Shown: piece after piece, positions 1-6,075 of the stretch
Layout: each line of letters begins with the position of its first letter
Position numbering within the stretch: position 1 is the first letter of the stretch
Assembly (NCBI GenBank): GCA_022842225.1
Contig: JALHPX010000027.1
Span: forward strand, 6,344-14,273
Source of the DNA: a bacterium
Lineage (GTDB): Bacteria; Bdellovibrionota; FAC87; UBA2466
Length of the DNA: 7,930 bases
Reading direction: 5' to 3'
Notes under the pieces: generated by a model
What the model saw: only the letters and a program-made list of their open reading frames with translations
The model's database searches: none
What the model was told of the DNA's origin: nothing
Made by a program: the position numbers and the translations under genes

Positions 1-1
1 T

Positions 2-340
2 CTCAAGCCTGCAACGCCCCAAACGGTGGCTCCTAAAAATACTCAGCCTGCAGCGCCCGCGCCTGCTCCCGCGCCAACGGCAAAACCTGCGAATGCGCCG
101 GCGCCACGCCCACCGATTCGCCAGGGTGGTCGACAGCGAGGGTTTGGCACGGCATCAGTAGCTCCGGCAGTCAATCCAGAGCAAACCGATCTATTGCACT
201 CAGCACCGCCACGACAGGGGCGGGGGTATCCGATTCCAGATGCGGCGCCGCAACCTGCTGCTCCACAGCCCCTTGCTCCACGACCGCCAGTGGAGGCGCC
301 GAAGCCTGCAGCAGCACCGGCGCAAGCTGCCGCTGAACCG
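2..340 (+). repeat. Low-complexity Pro/Ala-coding stretch
   Basis: GC-rich low-complexity DNA encodes runs of Pro-Ala, including APAPAPAP and PQPAAPQPLAPRPP. An imperfect direct repeat is visible: positions 5-20 closely match 46-60. Such stretches usually form an extended stalk that holds a domain away from the membrane or crosses the periplasm. They also tend to vary in length between strains. Confidence 0.7.
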
Positions 341-2419
341 CAATACATCCCGTTCCAAGTTTTCAAAGGCCAGCGGATGCTTTCTGGCTTTAAAGCCAAC
401 GGTCAAATTCAAGGCGATAAATCCCAATGGGACCAGGCGATCCGCGATCGCGTACAAAAGTTTATTCAAGATCCTCAGACTGCGGATATGTCTGTCGGTG
501 ATAAAGGAGAGCTGTATTACAAGGGGCAGCTTCTGACCTACGAGTTGTGGTTTGAAGAATCTCCTGGAGCCAATAGCTACGTACAAAATTCCGTTCTTGC
601 GAACGAGCACACCGCGTGGATTACCGGGCTGCTCGAAAGCCGTTCGGTCAAACGCAAACGCCAGCGGTTTACCGAACAACTGGCCGCCATCACAAACGAG
701 ACTGAACTCATCGCGGAAGCCAAACCTTTTGTATTCCAGGCCTCTACCGAAAATAACCTTGGGGCGCCGGGTCTGCAGGTTCTCGATCGATTCGGTCGGG
801 AGCTATCCGTTCGCGGGCTGCAGATTCTCGATTGGGATGGCTATGTCGCGAATCCCGCTGTCGAAATGGTTTTTAAACTCAACCAGAATATCCGCGGCTA
901 TCTAAATATCGCGTTACTGGTTCGAAATAATCTCTTCTACTTCGATGGGCCCTGCCATATTAGCGAAAAAGGTTCACTTAAATACTTTAGTTTGAGCAAT
1001 CAGAAGTCGGAGCGCTCGGCTTTTGTTTCCGTCTTCCCCGATCGCAATGACCTCTCCGAGAATTACGAGTTTGAATTGTATGCGTGGGAAAGCAGCACGG
1101 CGATTGACCCCCGTTCCCCTAGCAGTATTCCAGACAGCGCGCGGCGCATGGCGTTCCCCATCCACGTCGTCGACAAGGACGTTGTTAGCTCTGATATCGC
1201 TCCGCCCATTTTGACTCCGGTTTCGAGCTGGCCCTTTGCAGGAGCGCCTGCGCGCAAAGCTTCACTACGGCCTGGCTTTCCATTCGCGGCATCGGAATTC
1301 GATTTGCCCAAGACTTCGCCGTACACCATCAACTTAGATTTCAGCCAGGACACGACCGGTTTTTTTAGCGCAGCGAGCGACGACGCCAGACAGCGCCGCG
1401 AAGTATTCCGCACGGCGGCGATGGATTGGTCGCACCTGATTGCAGAAATGGGGCTGGATCGCGTGCCGGCGAATCGCGAATCCACTTCGCTCATAAATAA
1501 TTCTAGAAAAGACAATCAGGAGAAACACACGGTAAGCAACGCCTACTCCTTTGATGGCTTTTTGCTCTACGTGAAAGGCTCTCCTGCGAGAGTCGATCCT
1601 AATTCGCTTGGTGGAGCGACGGGAGAATTGACCCATACTAAGAATGGCCGCGGCACGAACCTTAAACTTTCTGGCGAAGTTTTGGTTGAAGGCGTTCACA
1701 GGGCAAAAGAGTTTATTACCGATCTAAGCGAGGATGCTTGGTGGCGTATCGAGTACTCCGCCAGCTCAATGATTGATCTTTACTCGCTTGCTCTACATGA
1801 AATCGGGCACGCGCTGTTTGCTGGCACTAAGTACGAGAATTTTGAAAAGTGGTTATCCCAACCCCCCGTGGATCGCCTGGCCTATCGCGATTTTAACGAC
1901 GAGGTTCTTCCAGATGATGGATTAAAGTACTACGTTGCCCACGCCTGGGATCCGACTGACTACCAAGCAAATGCGGTGTTAATTGATAGCAAATTTCATT
2001 TCTCTGCAGACGTCGATCGCGAAAGTATGCGCGGCGCGTTTGGTGCGATTCGCGGCATTATGCCGCACCATCGGTGGTTGCTTACGAAATTGGATTTGCT
2101 GTTACTGAAAGTGACGGGCTATTCGCTCAAGCCAGAATCGGCGAGAGAGTTTCCGAAGTGGGAACCTGCTAGTTTACCTGCTGGCAGCCGTGGCATTGCC
2201 TACGATTACGCATTTACAGTCTCGGGCGGCATTCCTGAATACTATTTTGATCTGGAAGAGGGGCGCTTGCCCAAGGGAATGGCTCTCGATTCCTACACGG
2301 GCAAAATCTCGGGCACTCCAGAGGAGAGTGGCGAATTCCATCTCGTGTTTCGATTCCGAGATAGCAGCAATCAGATTTATGGATTTCAGCGCCGGTACCT
2401 GACGCTTTCGATTCTCTAA
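2..2419 (+). CDS. Probable exported HEXXH zinc metalloprotease with Pro/Ala stalk and C-terminal Ig-like domain (5' partial)
   Basis: The reading frame is open from the first base, and no Shine-Dalgarno site precedes the first in-frame start-like codon (GTG at 26), so the N-terminus, probably with an export signal, lies upstream. Residue numbers count from that GTG. Residues 1 to about 105 are a Pro/Ala-rich, disordered-looking stalk. About 250-350 looks like a beta-rich domain (segment LQILDWDGYVANPA) that I cannot name. The zinc site is HEIGH, with H591, E592 and H595. The usual metzincin GxxH extension does not follow (ALFAGTKY does). A later HFSADVDRESMRG segment (H658, M668) followed by LTKLDLLLLKVTGY resembles the distant third ligand, Met-turn and closing helix of leishmanolysin-like peptidases; this assignment is inferred. 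Residues 716-797 look like a putative Ig (He_PIG) domain, with LPKGMALD and GKISGTP motifs. The likely role is extracellular or surface proteolysis; the substrate is unknown. It converges on the TPR gene. Confidence 0.8.
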   Translation, partial: LKPATPQTVAPKNTQPAAPAPAPAPTAKPANAPAPRPPIRQGGRQRGFGTASVAPAVNPEQTDLLHSAPPRQGRGYPIPDAAPQPAAPQPLAPRPPVEAPKPAAAPAQAAAEPQYIPFQVFKGQRMLSGFKANGQIQGDKSQWDQAIRDRVQKFIQDPQTADMSVGDKGELYYKGQLLTYELWFEESPGANSYVQNSVLANEHTAWITGLLESRSVKRKRQRFTEQLAAITNETELIAEAKPFVFQASTENNLGAPGLQVLDRFGRELSVRGLQILDWDGYVANPAVEMVFKLNQNIRGYLNIALLVRNNLFYFDGPCHISEKGSLKYFSLSNQKSERSAFVSVFPDRNDLSENYEFELYAWESSTAIDPRSPSSIPDSARRMAFPIHVVDKDVVSSDIAPPILTPVSSWPFAGAPARKASLRPGFPFAASEFDLPKTSPYTINLDFSQDTTGFFSAASDDARQRREVFRTAAMDWSHLIAEMGLDRVPANRESTSLINNSRKDNQEKHTVSNAYSFDGFLLYVKGSPARVDPNSLGGATGELTHTKNGRGTNLKLSGEVLVEGVHRAKEFITDLSEDAWWRIEYSASSMIDLYSLALHEIGHALFAGTKYENFEKWLSQPPVDRLAYRDFNDEVLPDDGLKYYVAHAWDPTDYQANAVLIDSKFHFSADVDRESMRGAFGAIRGIMPHHRWLLTKLDLLLLKVTGYSLKPESAREFPKWEPASLPAGSRGIAYDYAFTVSGGIPEYYFDLEEGRLPKGMALDSYTGKISGTPEESGEFHLVFRFRDSSNQIYGFQRRYLTLSIL

Positions 2420-2421
2420 GC

Positions 2422-3447
2422 TTACTTTTTAGCCGGTTGAGTTCCCGGCAGAGGCGACTTCACGGGGACTCCCGACTTAAACGCCTGAATATCGTCGGCA
2501 AGATTCTTGTACATTTCGTTCTGCGGATACTGTTTTTGCAGCGCCATCGCATGCTCTTCTAATTCCGGCGAGAGAGTGGAGCCATCTCGTTGGTGCGAAC
2601 CAAACTGAGCCACGGCGTAGTTGAACCGAGCGTCTGCTTCTTTCGTTGCGTAGTACTCGCGGTTCTCACCGGTTTCACTCGCACGAGCAAACTGCTCCTG
2701 CGCGATTTGATAGGCCCTGCGCATTTCCGGGATAGCGGCGGCGTAATTGCCTTGCTGCATGTGTGTATCGCCGAGGCGAATATGGCCGTCGACACTGCCA
2801 GTGTTGGCTGCGTCTTGGTACGCCTTGAGCGCCCCTTGCATATTGCCGCGGGTTTGTTCCAGATCTCCCAGAGCTAATTGAGCGGCATCCGAAGCGGGGT
2901 TAGAGGCGGCGTGTTCCTGAATCATTTTTGCGGCGCGGTCGCGGACATCATTCTCGGGAGATGTGGTCGCAAGACCCATGATCGAATCTAAAACTTCTTT
3001 GTCTGGCTCGCCCTTGCCATTGCCCGCCTGGCGCGCGGTATCGAGCGCTTGCTCGAGGTAATTTAGAGCCATTGCTTCATCGTGCATGGTTTCTAAATAA
3101 AACTTGGCGATGTCTTGGCGCAGTTGCGAGTTGGAGGGATCGGCTTCCGCTGCCTGCACTAATTGGTCGCGCGCGGCATCCATTTTTCCTTGTTTTACAA
3201 GTTTCTTCGCTTGCTCCTGGGGTGTGAGAGCTCGGCCTGGAGCTGCGTTGGGCTTTTGGGGAGCGCGAGCTGTTAAATCCACCGAGGCGCTGGCTGCAAT
3301 CGGCTTATCGAGGGCAACCGTTTCTTCTGCAACCTTTTCTGAAGCAGTCTGCTCTGACTCGACGGGTCCAGTCGAAGTGAGGCCGGCCATCCAATAGCCC
3401 AGGAACACTCCTAGGGCTAACCAGGTAAATTTTGAGCGTGCCGGCAT
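2422..3447 (-). CDS. Membrane-anchored tetratricopeptide-repeat (TPR) protein
   Basis: The protein has 341 residues from the preferred ATG. A short basic N-terminus (MPARSK) and a hydrophobic segment at about 7-23 (FTWLALGVFLGYWMAGL) suggest an uncleaved anchor with the rest in the periplasm. An acidic, Ala/Pro-rich linker follows to about residue 72. Helical repeats then begin: TPR-like units at about 74-107 (LVKQGKMDAARDQLVQAAEADP), 108-140, 187-220 (LALGDLEQTRGNMQGALKAY) and 221-253 (IRLGDTHMQQGNYAAAIPEM), and a less regular helical tail. TPRs bind protein partners, so this is probably a scaffold or assembly factor; no enzymatic motif is visible. An in-frame ATG 12 bases upstream (3459) lacks a Shine-Dalgarno site, while GGAG lies 6 bases before the chosen start. 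It ends two bases from the convergent metalloprotease gene and diverges from the tyrosine-rich gene. Confidence 0.85.
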   Translation of the reverse strand: MPARSKFTWLALGVFLGYWMAGLTSTGPVESEQTASEKVAEETVALDKPIAASASVDLTARAPQKPNAAPGRALTPQEQAKKLVKQGKMDAARDQLVQAAEADPSNSQLRQDIAKFYLETMHDEAMALNYLEQALDTARQAGNGKGEPDKEVLDSIMGLATTSPENDVRDRAAKMIQEHAASNPASDAAQLALGDLEQTRGNMQGALKAYQDAANTGSVDGHIRLGDTHMQQGNYAAAIPEMRRAYQIAQEQFARASETGENREYYATKEADARFNYAVAQFGSHQRDGSTLSPELEEHAMALQKQYPQNEMYKNLADDIQAFKSGVPVKSPLPGTQPAKK

Positions 3448-3453
3448 TCGGGA

Positions 3454-3457
3454 CTCC
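3454..3457 (-). promoter_or_regulatory. Ribosome binding site that decides the TPR gene start
   Basis: On the minus strand GGAG is followed by 6 bases and then the ATG at 3447-3445. The alternative ATG at 3459-3457 overlaps this GGAG and has only a pyrimidine-rich, non-Shine-Dalgarno leader. The downstream start is therefore preferred, trimming four residues (MESR). Confidence 0.6.
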
Positions 3458-3489
3458 ATGAGTACAGACAGAGGGTTGATACCTGAACT

Positions 3490-3517
3490 GGGGGAGGGGG
3501 ATCAAGTCGGGATTGGG
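3490..3517 (+). other. G-tract cluster, possible G-quadruplex
   Basis: Four runs of three or more G occur on the plus strand: 3490-3494, 3496-3500, 3509-3511 and 3515-3517. The loops are 1, 8 and 3 bases. The 8-base loop is just beyond the strict 1-7 rule, so folding is only possible, not predicted firmly. The cluster lies in the presumed leader of the TPR gene, on its template strand. Confidence 0.3.
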
Positions 3518-3518
3518 A

Positions 3519-3547
3519 ACAGTAGCCCCGGGATCCTCTTCTGCCAA
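3519..3547 (-). promoter_or_regulatory. Candidate sigma70-type promoter for the TPR gene
   Basis: Reading the minus strand, TTGGCA (3547-3542; 5 of 6 to the -35 consensus) is followed by 17 bases and TACTGT (3524-3519), a weak -10 that keeps the key T, A and final T. It would give a leader of about 65 bases. It is the best candidate I found on this strand, but the -10 is poor. Confidence 0.35.
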
Positions 3548-3575
3548 GGGCTTGAAACGGACTTATCCTTTAAAA

Positions 3576-3590
3576 GTAATAACTTATTAC
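3576..3590. promoter_or_regulatory. Perfect 15-bp palindrome, candidate operator
   Basis: GTAATAA, a central C, then TTATTAC form a perfect 7-bp inverted repeat with a one-base centre, inside an A/T-rich stretch. It ends four bases before the -35 element of the tyrosine-rich gene promoter. That placement fits a binding site for a dimeric activator or repressor, or an A/T-rich UP-type element. No poly-T tail follows, so it is not a terminator. Confidence 0.5.
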
Positions 3591-3594
3591 AATT

Positions 3595-3623
3595 TTGATC
3601 GCCTTCCGTTCGTTGACGATAAT
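3595..3623 (+). promoter_or_regulatory. Probable sigma70-type promoter of the tyrosine-rich protein gene
   Basis: TTGATC (3595-3600; 4 of 6 to TTGACA), a 17-base spacer and GATAAT (3618-3623; 5 of 6 to TATAAT) form a well-spaced housekeeping-type promoter. Transcription would start near 3630, leaving a leader of about 38 bases before the ATG. The upstream A/T-rich palindrome could modulate it. Confidence 0.55.
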
Positions 3624-3635
3624 GTCAGATAATGT
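3618..3635 (+). repeat. Tandem direct repeat of GATAATGT, one helical turn apart
   Basis: GATAATGT occurs at 3618-3625 and again at 3628-3635, so the two copies have a 10-bp period. The first copy contains the proposed -10 element. The second could be an alternative -10 or part of a regulator site on the same DNA face. Confidence 0.45.
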
Positions 3636-3656
3636 TTTCGTTCTCGTATTAATTAC

Positions 3657-3662
3657 GGGAGG
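3657..3662 (+). promoter_or_regulatory. Strong ribosome binding site of the tyrosine-rich protein gene
   Basis: GGGAGG sits five bases before the ATG at 3668. This near-consensus Shine-Dalgarno site fixes the start and suggests efficient translation. Confidence 0.75.
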
Positions 3663-3667
3663 TAATT

Positions 3668-4138
3668 ATGAAAAACATCATGGGTGCACTTGCAGTGCTT
3701 CCGTTAGTACTAACAGCGACCGCAATGGGTGGGGATGTCTTCACTGATGGCGATCAAGTCCTTGGAAACGCTTCTAAGACAAAGCCAGCTGCTTTAATTG
3801 AGCGTTTCGATCCAAACACCGGAGAGCGCAAACTCTTCGATGCTTCCGCTCTGAGCAAACTCGAAGATAAATCTGAGAAGGCGCTTGCAGAACTGGTTAG
3901 CAAGGATGGCGACAAGCTAAAGGAAATGTCTGTTGCTTCTAGTGCTGCTGAAGCGAAAGACAAGCCAACAACGGCATGGTGCCGTCGCTGGAGCTACTAC
4001 TATCAACCGATCGTATACAATACGTACTACTACTACGATTACTATGCGCCTCGGTACTACACGTACTACTACACCACGTACACAACGTGGACGTACACGT
4101 ACTACAACAACTATTACTACACGTATTATCGTTGGTAG
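3668..4138 (+). CDS. Small exported protein with a tyrosine-rich C-terminal tail
   Basis: This 156-residue protein belongs to no family I recognise. Residues 1-19 form a Sec signal peptide: MKN, a hydrophobic core (IMGALAVLPLVLTA), and likely cleavage after ATA (A19). Residues 20-100 are charged and soluble, probably with a helix at about 60-98 rich in Lys, Asp, Glu and Ala. C105 is the only cysteine. Residues 108-156 contain 24 Tyr in 49 positions, in clusters such as TYYYYDYY and TYYYTTYTTW, with Thr, Asn and a few Trp/Arg and almost no aliphatic residues. Such a tail could self-associate, adhere to surfaces, form dityrosine cross-links or serve in redox chemistry; these are inferences. It has its own promoter and strong ribosome binding site, and a hairpin terminator follows, so it is probably a separate, well-expressed unit. 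Overlapping reading frames here are Thr/Arg-rich shadows. Confidence 0.85.
   Translation: MKNIMGALAVLPLVLTATAMGGDVFTDGDQVLGNASKTKPAALIERFDPNTGERKLFDASALSKLEDKSEKALAELVSKDGDKLKEMSVASSAAEAKDKPTTAWCRRWSYYYQPIVYNTYYYYDYYAPRYYTYYYTTYTTWTYTYYNNYYYTYYRW
3989..4135 (+). repeat. Low-complexity TAC/TAT-rich DNA encoding the tyrosine tail
   Basis: The stretch is built from TAC, TAT and ACG triplets, with ACGTACTAC-type units recurring near 4021, 4061, 4093 and 4120. Copies differ by synonymous changes, suggesting an old expansion under selection for Tyr rather than a fresh slippage tract. Confidence 0.7.
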
Positions 4139-4162
4139 TAGGTTGCTGAGGGGTTTAACTTT

Positions 4163-4182
4163 GTTAGCCGCTTACGGTTAGC
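4163..4182 (+). other. Short hairpin downstream of the tyrosine-rich gene
   Basis: GTTAGCCG, a CTTA loop and CGGTTAGC can pair over 8 bp with two G-U wobbles on the RNA. It is followed by A residues, not T, so it is not an intrinsic terminator on its own. It could protect the 3' end of the upstream transcript. Confidence 0.35.
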
Positions 4183-4199
4183 AAAAAGATTTCTCCGTG

Positions 4200-4225
4200 A
4201 GAGCTGCCCGAGAGGGCAGCTCTTT
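4200..4225 (+). terminator. Probable intrinsic terminator after the tyrosine-rich protein gene
   Basis: AGAGCTGCCC (4200-4209), a GAGA loop of the GNRA type, and GGGCAGCTCT (4214-4223) form a perfect 10-bp stem. A short, interrupted T tract follows (TTTCGATGTTT counting the last stem base). The strong stem argues for termination; the weak T tract argues for partial read-through into the protease genes. Confidence 0.65.
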
Positions 4226-4235
4226 CGATGTTTGA

Positions 4236-4244
4236 AAGGTGAGG
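4236..4244 (+). promoter_or_regulatory. Ribosome binding site that decides the subtilase start
   Basis: AAGGTGAGG, close to the AAGGAGG consensus, lies 8 bases before GTG at 4253. The longer in-frame start TTG at 4232 sits right behind the terminator stem and has no Shine-Dalgarno site. The GTG start also gives a clean signal peptide. Confidence 0.7.
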
Positions 4245-4252
4245 TTTTAACA

Positions 4253-6067
4253 GTGTCTAAGGTGCTCTGGATCGTAGTTTTGGTCTTCGGTTCCCTGTCG
4301 TACGGCGATATCAAACTGCCCGAACCTCTCGTTTATTCTCCAAAGGGTCTCGAAAGCTTACGAAAACTCTACGAAGTGATCGCGGAATACTCCTCGCCGG
4401 AGCGGCTTTCCGAGGTGAAGGTGGCTGTTCTCGACGAAGGTTTCGGTGGCGTTACTGCCGCGGAAATCCATAAGTACCTCCCCGCGAATACCAAGATTTT
4501 TGATCTCAAAGACAGCACGATGCCGGGCATAAGCCCGATGGGCGATAGCATCCACGGCTTGCACATGGCGCAGATAGTTTGGGCGATGTCGGGTTTAAAT
4601 AAGAAGGGGCCGCAATTTGGGCTCTTTAATGTCAATGGTCCCGACAACCAAATCGCTGCGATCAAAGCTCTCCTCGATTGGGGCGCGCATATCGTCGTGC
4701 AATCGGCCAACTTTGAAATGTTTGGCAACATGAATGGCACGGGTTGGATTAACGAGCACGTGGAACATGCAAAGTCCAAAGGTGTGATTTGGCTCAACAC
4801 CGTCGGCAATTACCGCGATCTCGTCTATAACGGCGCAGTAGCGATGGACGCGCGAAATGAGTTTGTGACGTTTGCCAATGGCGAACCGTTTCTGCGCTTC
4901 CGCAATAAAGTCGCGTTGAACAAAATCAAAATCATCCTCAACTGGAACAGCTACTCTGTTGGCAATGCGCTCTTTACCCGGCCGCGTGGAACAGACAAGG
5001 ATCTCGATCTTTTTGTGGGCTTAGATGGCGATGTCGACCAGCAAGGGGATCAGCGCTGGAAAGCGATTTCAACGGACCGGCAGGTAGTGTCATTGGGCGA
5101 CAAACCGAAGCCGGAAGAAACGCTCTATGCACGCGAAGTGGCTTTTCTCACCGCTGATGTGAATCCCAAAAAAGACTACCTCATCGCAGTAAGGCGCCGC
5201 GCGGGTGAATTTACGTCCAGTCACGACAAGCTCCGAGTGACGGTCTATCCGCAAAGTTTGGACAAGCGCACCTTTGAAAATCCAGTGACCAAGGAAAAAG
5301 AAGTTCTCTTTTCCTTTGAAAGTGCGACGAAGGGTTTTGAAGTGATGACCCCGGGCGACGGCGTGGGCATTACGGTGGGATCCGCCGGTGCGAATTCTTC
5401 GATGGGCCCCACTCTGGATTTCCGCGGCAAGCCAGAAATCCTGACGTTGAATAACGACGTCTTGTTTTCAGATATGACCGTGTTTGAAGGGGAGTCGGCC
5501 TCCAATGCCATCATTGGTGGAGTAGTGGCCTTGCTAAAGGGAACCGAGTTTGGATTAAAGCAAGAGCACTTGTTGCAGTTTCGAACGCACCTGCCGAATA
5601 AATCTTTGGAGAAAGCCGGGTGGAAGGATTTCTCGACGTTTGATGGCAATTACTATGTTTCCAATTACCTGCTTGATTTCATGAAGTCCGAGGAGATGCG
5701 GTTTCAGGGCACGAATACAAACGCTAAGCAAATTGGGCTGCTGACGCATTCCACGGGTTTCAAAGATTTTAAGAAGACGCTTCTGGAGGCAGGTTACGAC
5801 TTTAAGAAAGAACGGATCTTCATCGCAACAAAGAAGAAGGGTACGACCTACGATGCGGCTCTGTTCAAATCCAAAATCGACAATTTCAAGCACCCGATGG
5901 AATCGGATTTGGCGAAGTACGTCACGGGCGAATTCTACGAGCTAGTGGAAGTGAAAATGAATCCCAAGCCGTTTGTGGGATCCCTCAAGGACGGCACAGA
6001 GAATTCTCCGCGTTTTTGGAAAACGCCTACGGTTGCAGAACTGCGTACGGTGGTTCGAGGAAATTAG
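4253..6067 (+). CDS. Exported subtilisin-family (S8) serine protease with an inserted beta-domain
   Basis: This 604-residue serine endopeptidase starts with a Sec signal peptide (MSKVLWIVVLVFGSLSYG). The catalytic set is complete: D61 in VAVLDEGFGG, H101 in IHGLHMAQI, oxyanion N186 in TVGNYR, and S415 in GESASNAIIGGVVALL. SSMGPTLDFRGKPEI (382-396) is the subtilase SSxGP...KPEI motif. Only about 43 residues separate the signal peptide from D61, so there is no room for a usual I9 inhibitor prodomain. N186 to S415 spans 229 residues against 66 in subtilisin; the extra part includes a beta-domain at about 213-334 with FLRF, ILNWNSY and GTDKDLDL, like the sandwich domains usually found after the catalytic domain in KP-43-type subtilases. 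A C-terminal domain of about 150 residues, unnamed, follows. No convincing own promoter is seen in 4139-4252. The gene is tightly followed by its inactive paralogue. The substrate is unknown. Confidence 0.88.
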   Translation: MSKVLWIVVLVFGSLSYGDIKLPEPLVYSPKGLESLRKLYEVIAEYSSPERLSEVKVAVLDEGFGGVTAAEIHKYLPANTKIFDLKDSTMPGISPMGDSIHGLHMAQIVWAMSGLNKKGPQFGLFNVNGPDNQIAAIKALLDWGAHIVVQSANFEMFGNMNGTGWINEHVEHAKSKGVIWLNTVGNYRDLVYNGAVAMDARNEFVTFANGEPFLRFRNKVALNKIKIILNWNSYSVGNALFTRPRGTDKDLDLFVGLDGDVDQQGDQRWKAISTDRQVVSLGDKPKPEETLYAREVAFLTADVNPKKDYLIAVRRRAGEFTSSHDKLRVTVYPQSLDKRTFENPVTKEKEVLFSFESATKGFEVMTPGDGVGITVGSAGANSSMGPTLDFRGKPEILTLNNDVLFSDMTVFEGESASNAIIGGVVALLKGTEFGLKQEHLLQFRTHLPNKSLEKAGWKDFSTFDGNYYVSNYLLDFMKSEEMRFQGTNTNAKQIGLLTHSTGFKDFKKTLLEAGYDFKKERIFIATKKKGTTYDAALFKSKIDNFKHPMESDLAKYVTGEFYELVEVKMNPKPFVGSLKDGTENSPRFWKTPTVAELRTVVRGN

Positions 6068-6070
6068 GAG
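6066..6070 (+). promoter_or_regulatory. Ribosome binding site overlapping the upstream stop codon
   Basis: AGGAG begins inside the TAG stop of the subtilase gene and lies five bases before ATG at 6076. This arrangement suggests co-transcription and translational coupling of the two paralogues. Confidence 0.75.
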
Positions 6071-6075
6071 TCAGT

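Noticed and set aside
26..28. GTG as the start of the metalloprotease gene
   Set aside because: The frame is open upstream to the window edge, there is no Shine-Dalgarno site, and the Pro/Ala stalk continues on both sides of it. The gene most likely begins upstream.
43..399. Minus-strand Gly/Ala-rich open frame opposite the Pro/Ala stalk
   Set aside because: It is a complement shadow of GC-rich Pro/Ala codons; the plus-strand frame continues into a real protease.
2432..2449. GCCGG...CCGGC inverted repeat as a terminator of the convergent genes
   Set aside because: The stem is only 5 bp, the loop is 8 bases, no T run follows on either strand, and it lies inside the TPR coding sequence.
3457..3459. 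Upstream ATG of the TPR gene
   Set aside because: It has no Shine-Dalgarno site, while the ATG four codons later has GGAG at ideal distance. It cannot be excluded without N-terminal data.
3613..3618. TTGACG as a -35 element
   Set aside because: It matches the consensus well, but no acceptable -10 lies 16-18 bases downstream; TTGATC with GATAAT is better spaced.
3933..4181. Thr/Arg-rich open frame overlapping the tyrosine-rich gene
   Set aside because: It is the frame-shifted reading of the TAC-rich repeat, has no ribosome binding site and shows no domain.
4232..4234. TTG as the start of the subtilase gene
   Set aside because: It has no ribosome binding site and lies in the terminator tail; GTG at 4253 has a near-consensus site at proper spacing and gives a clean signal peptide.
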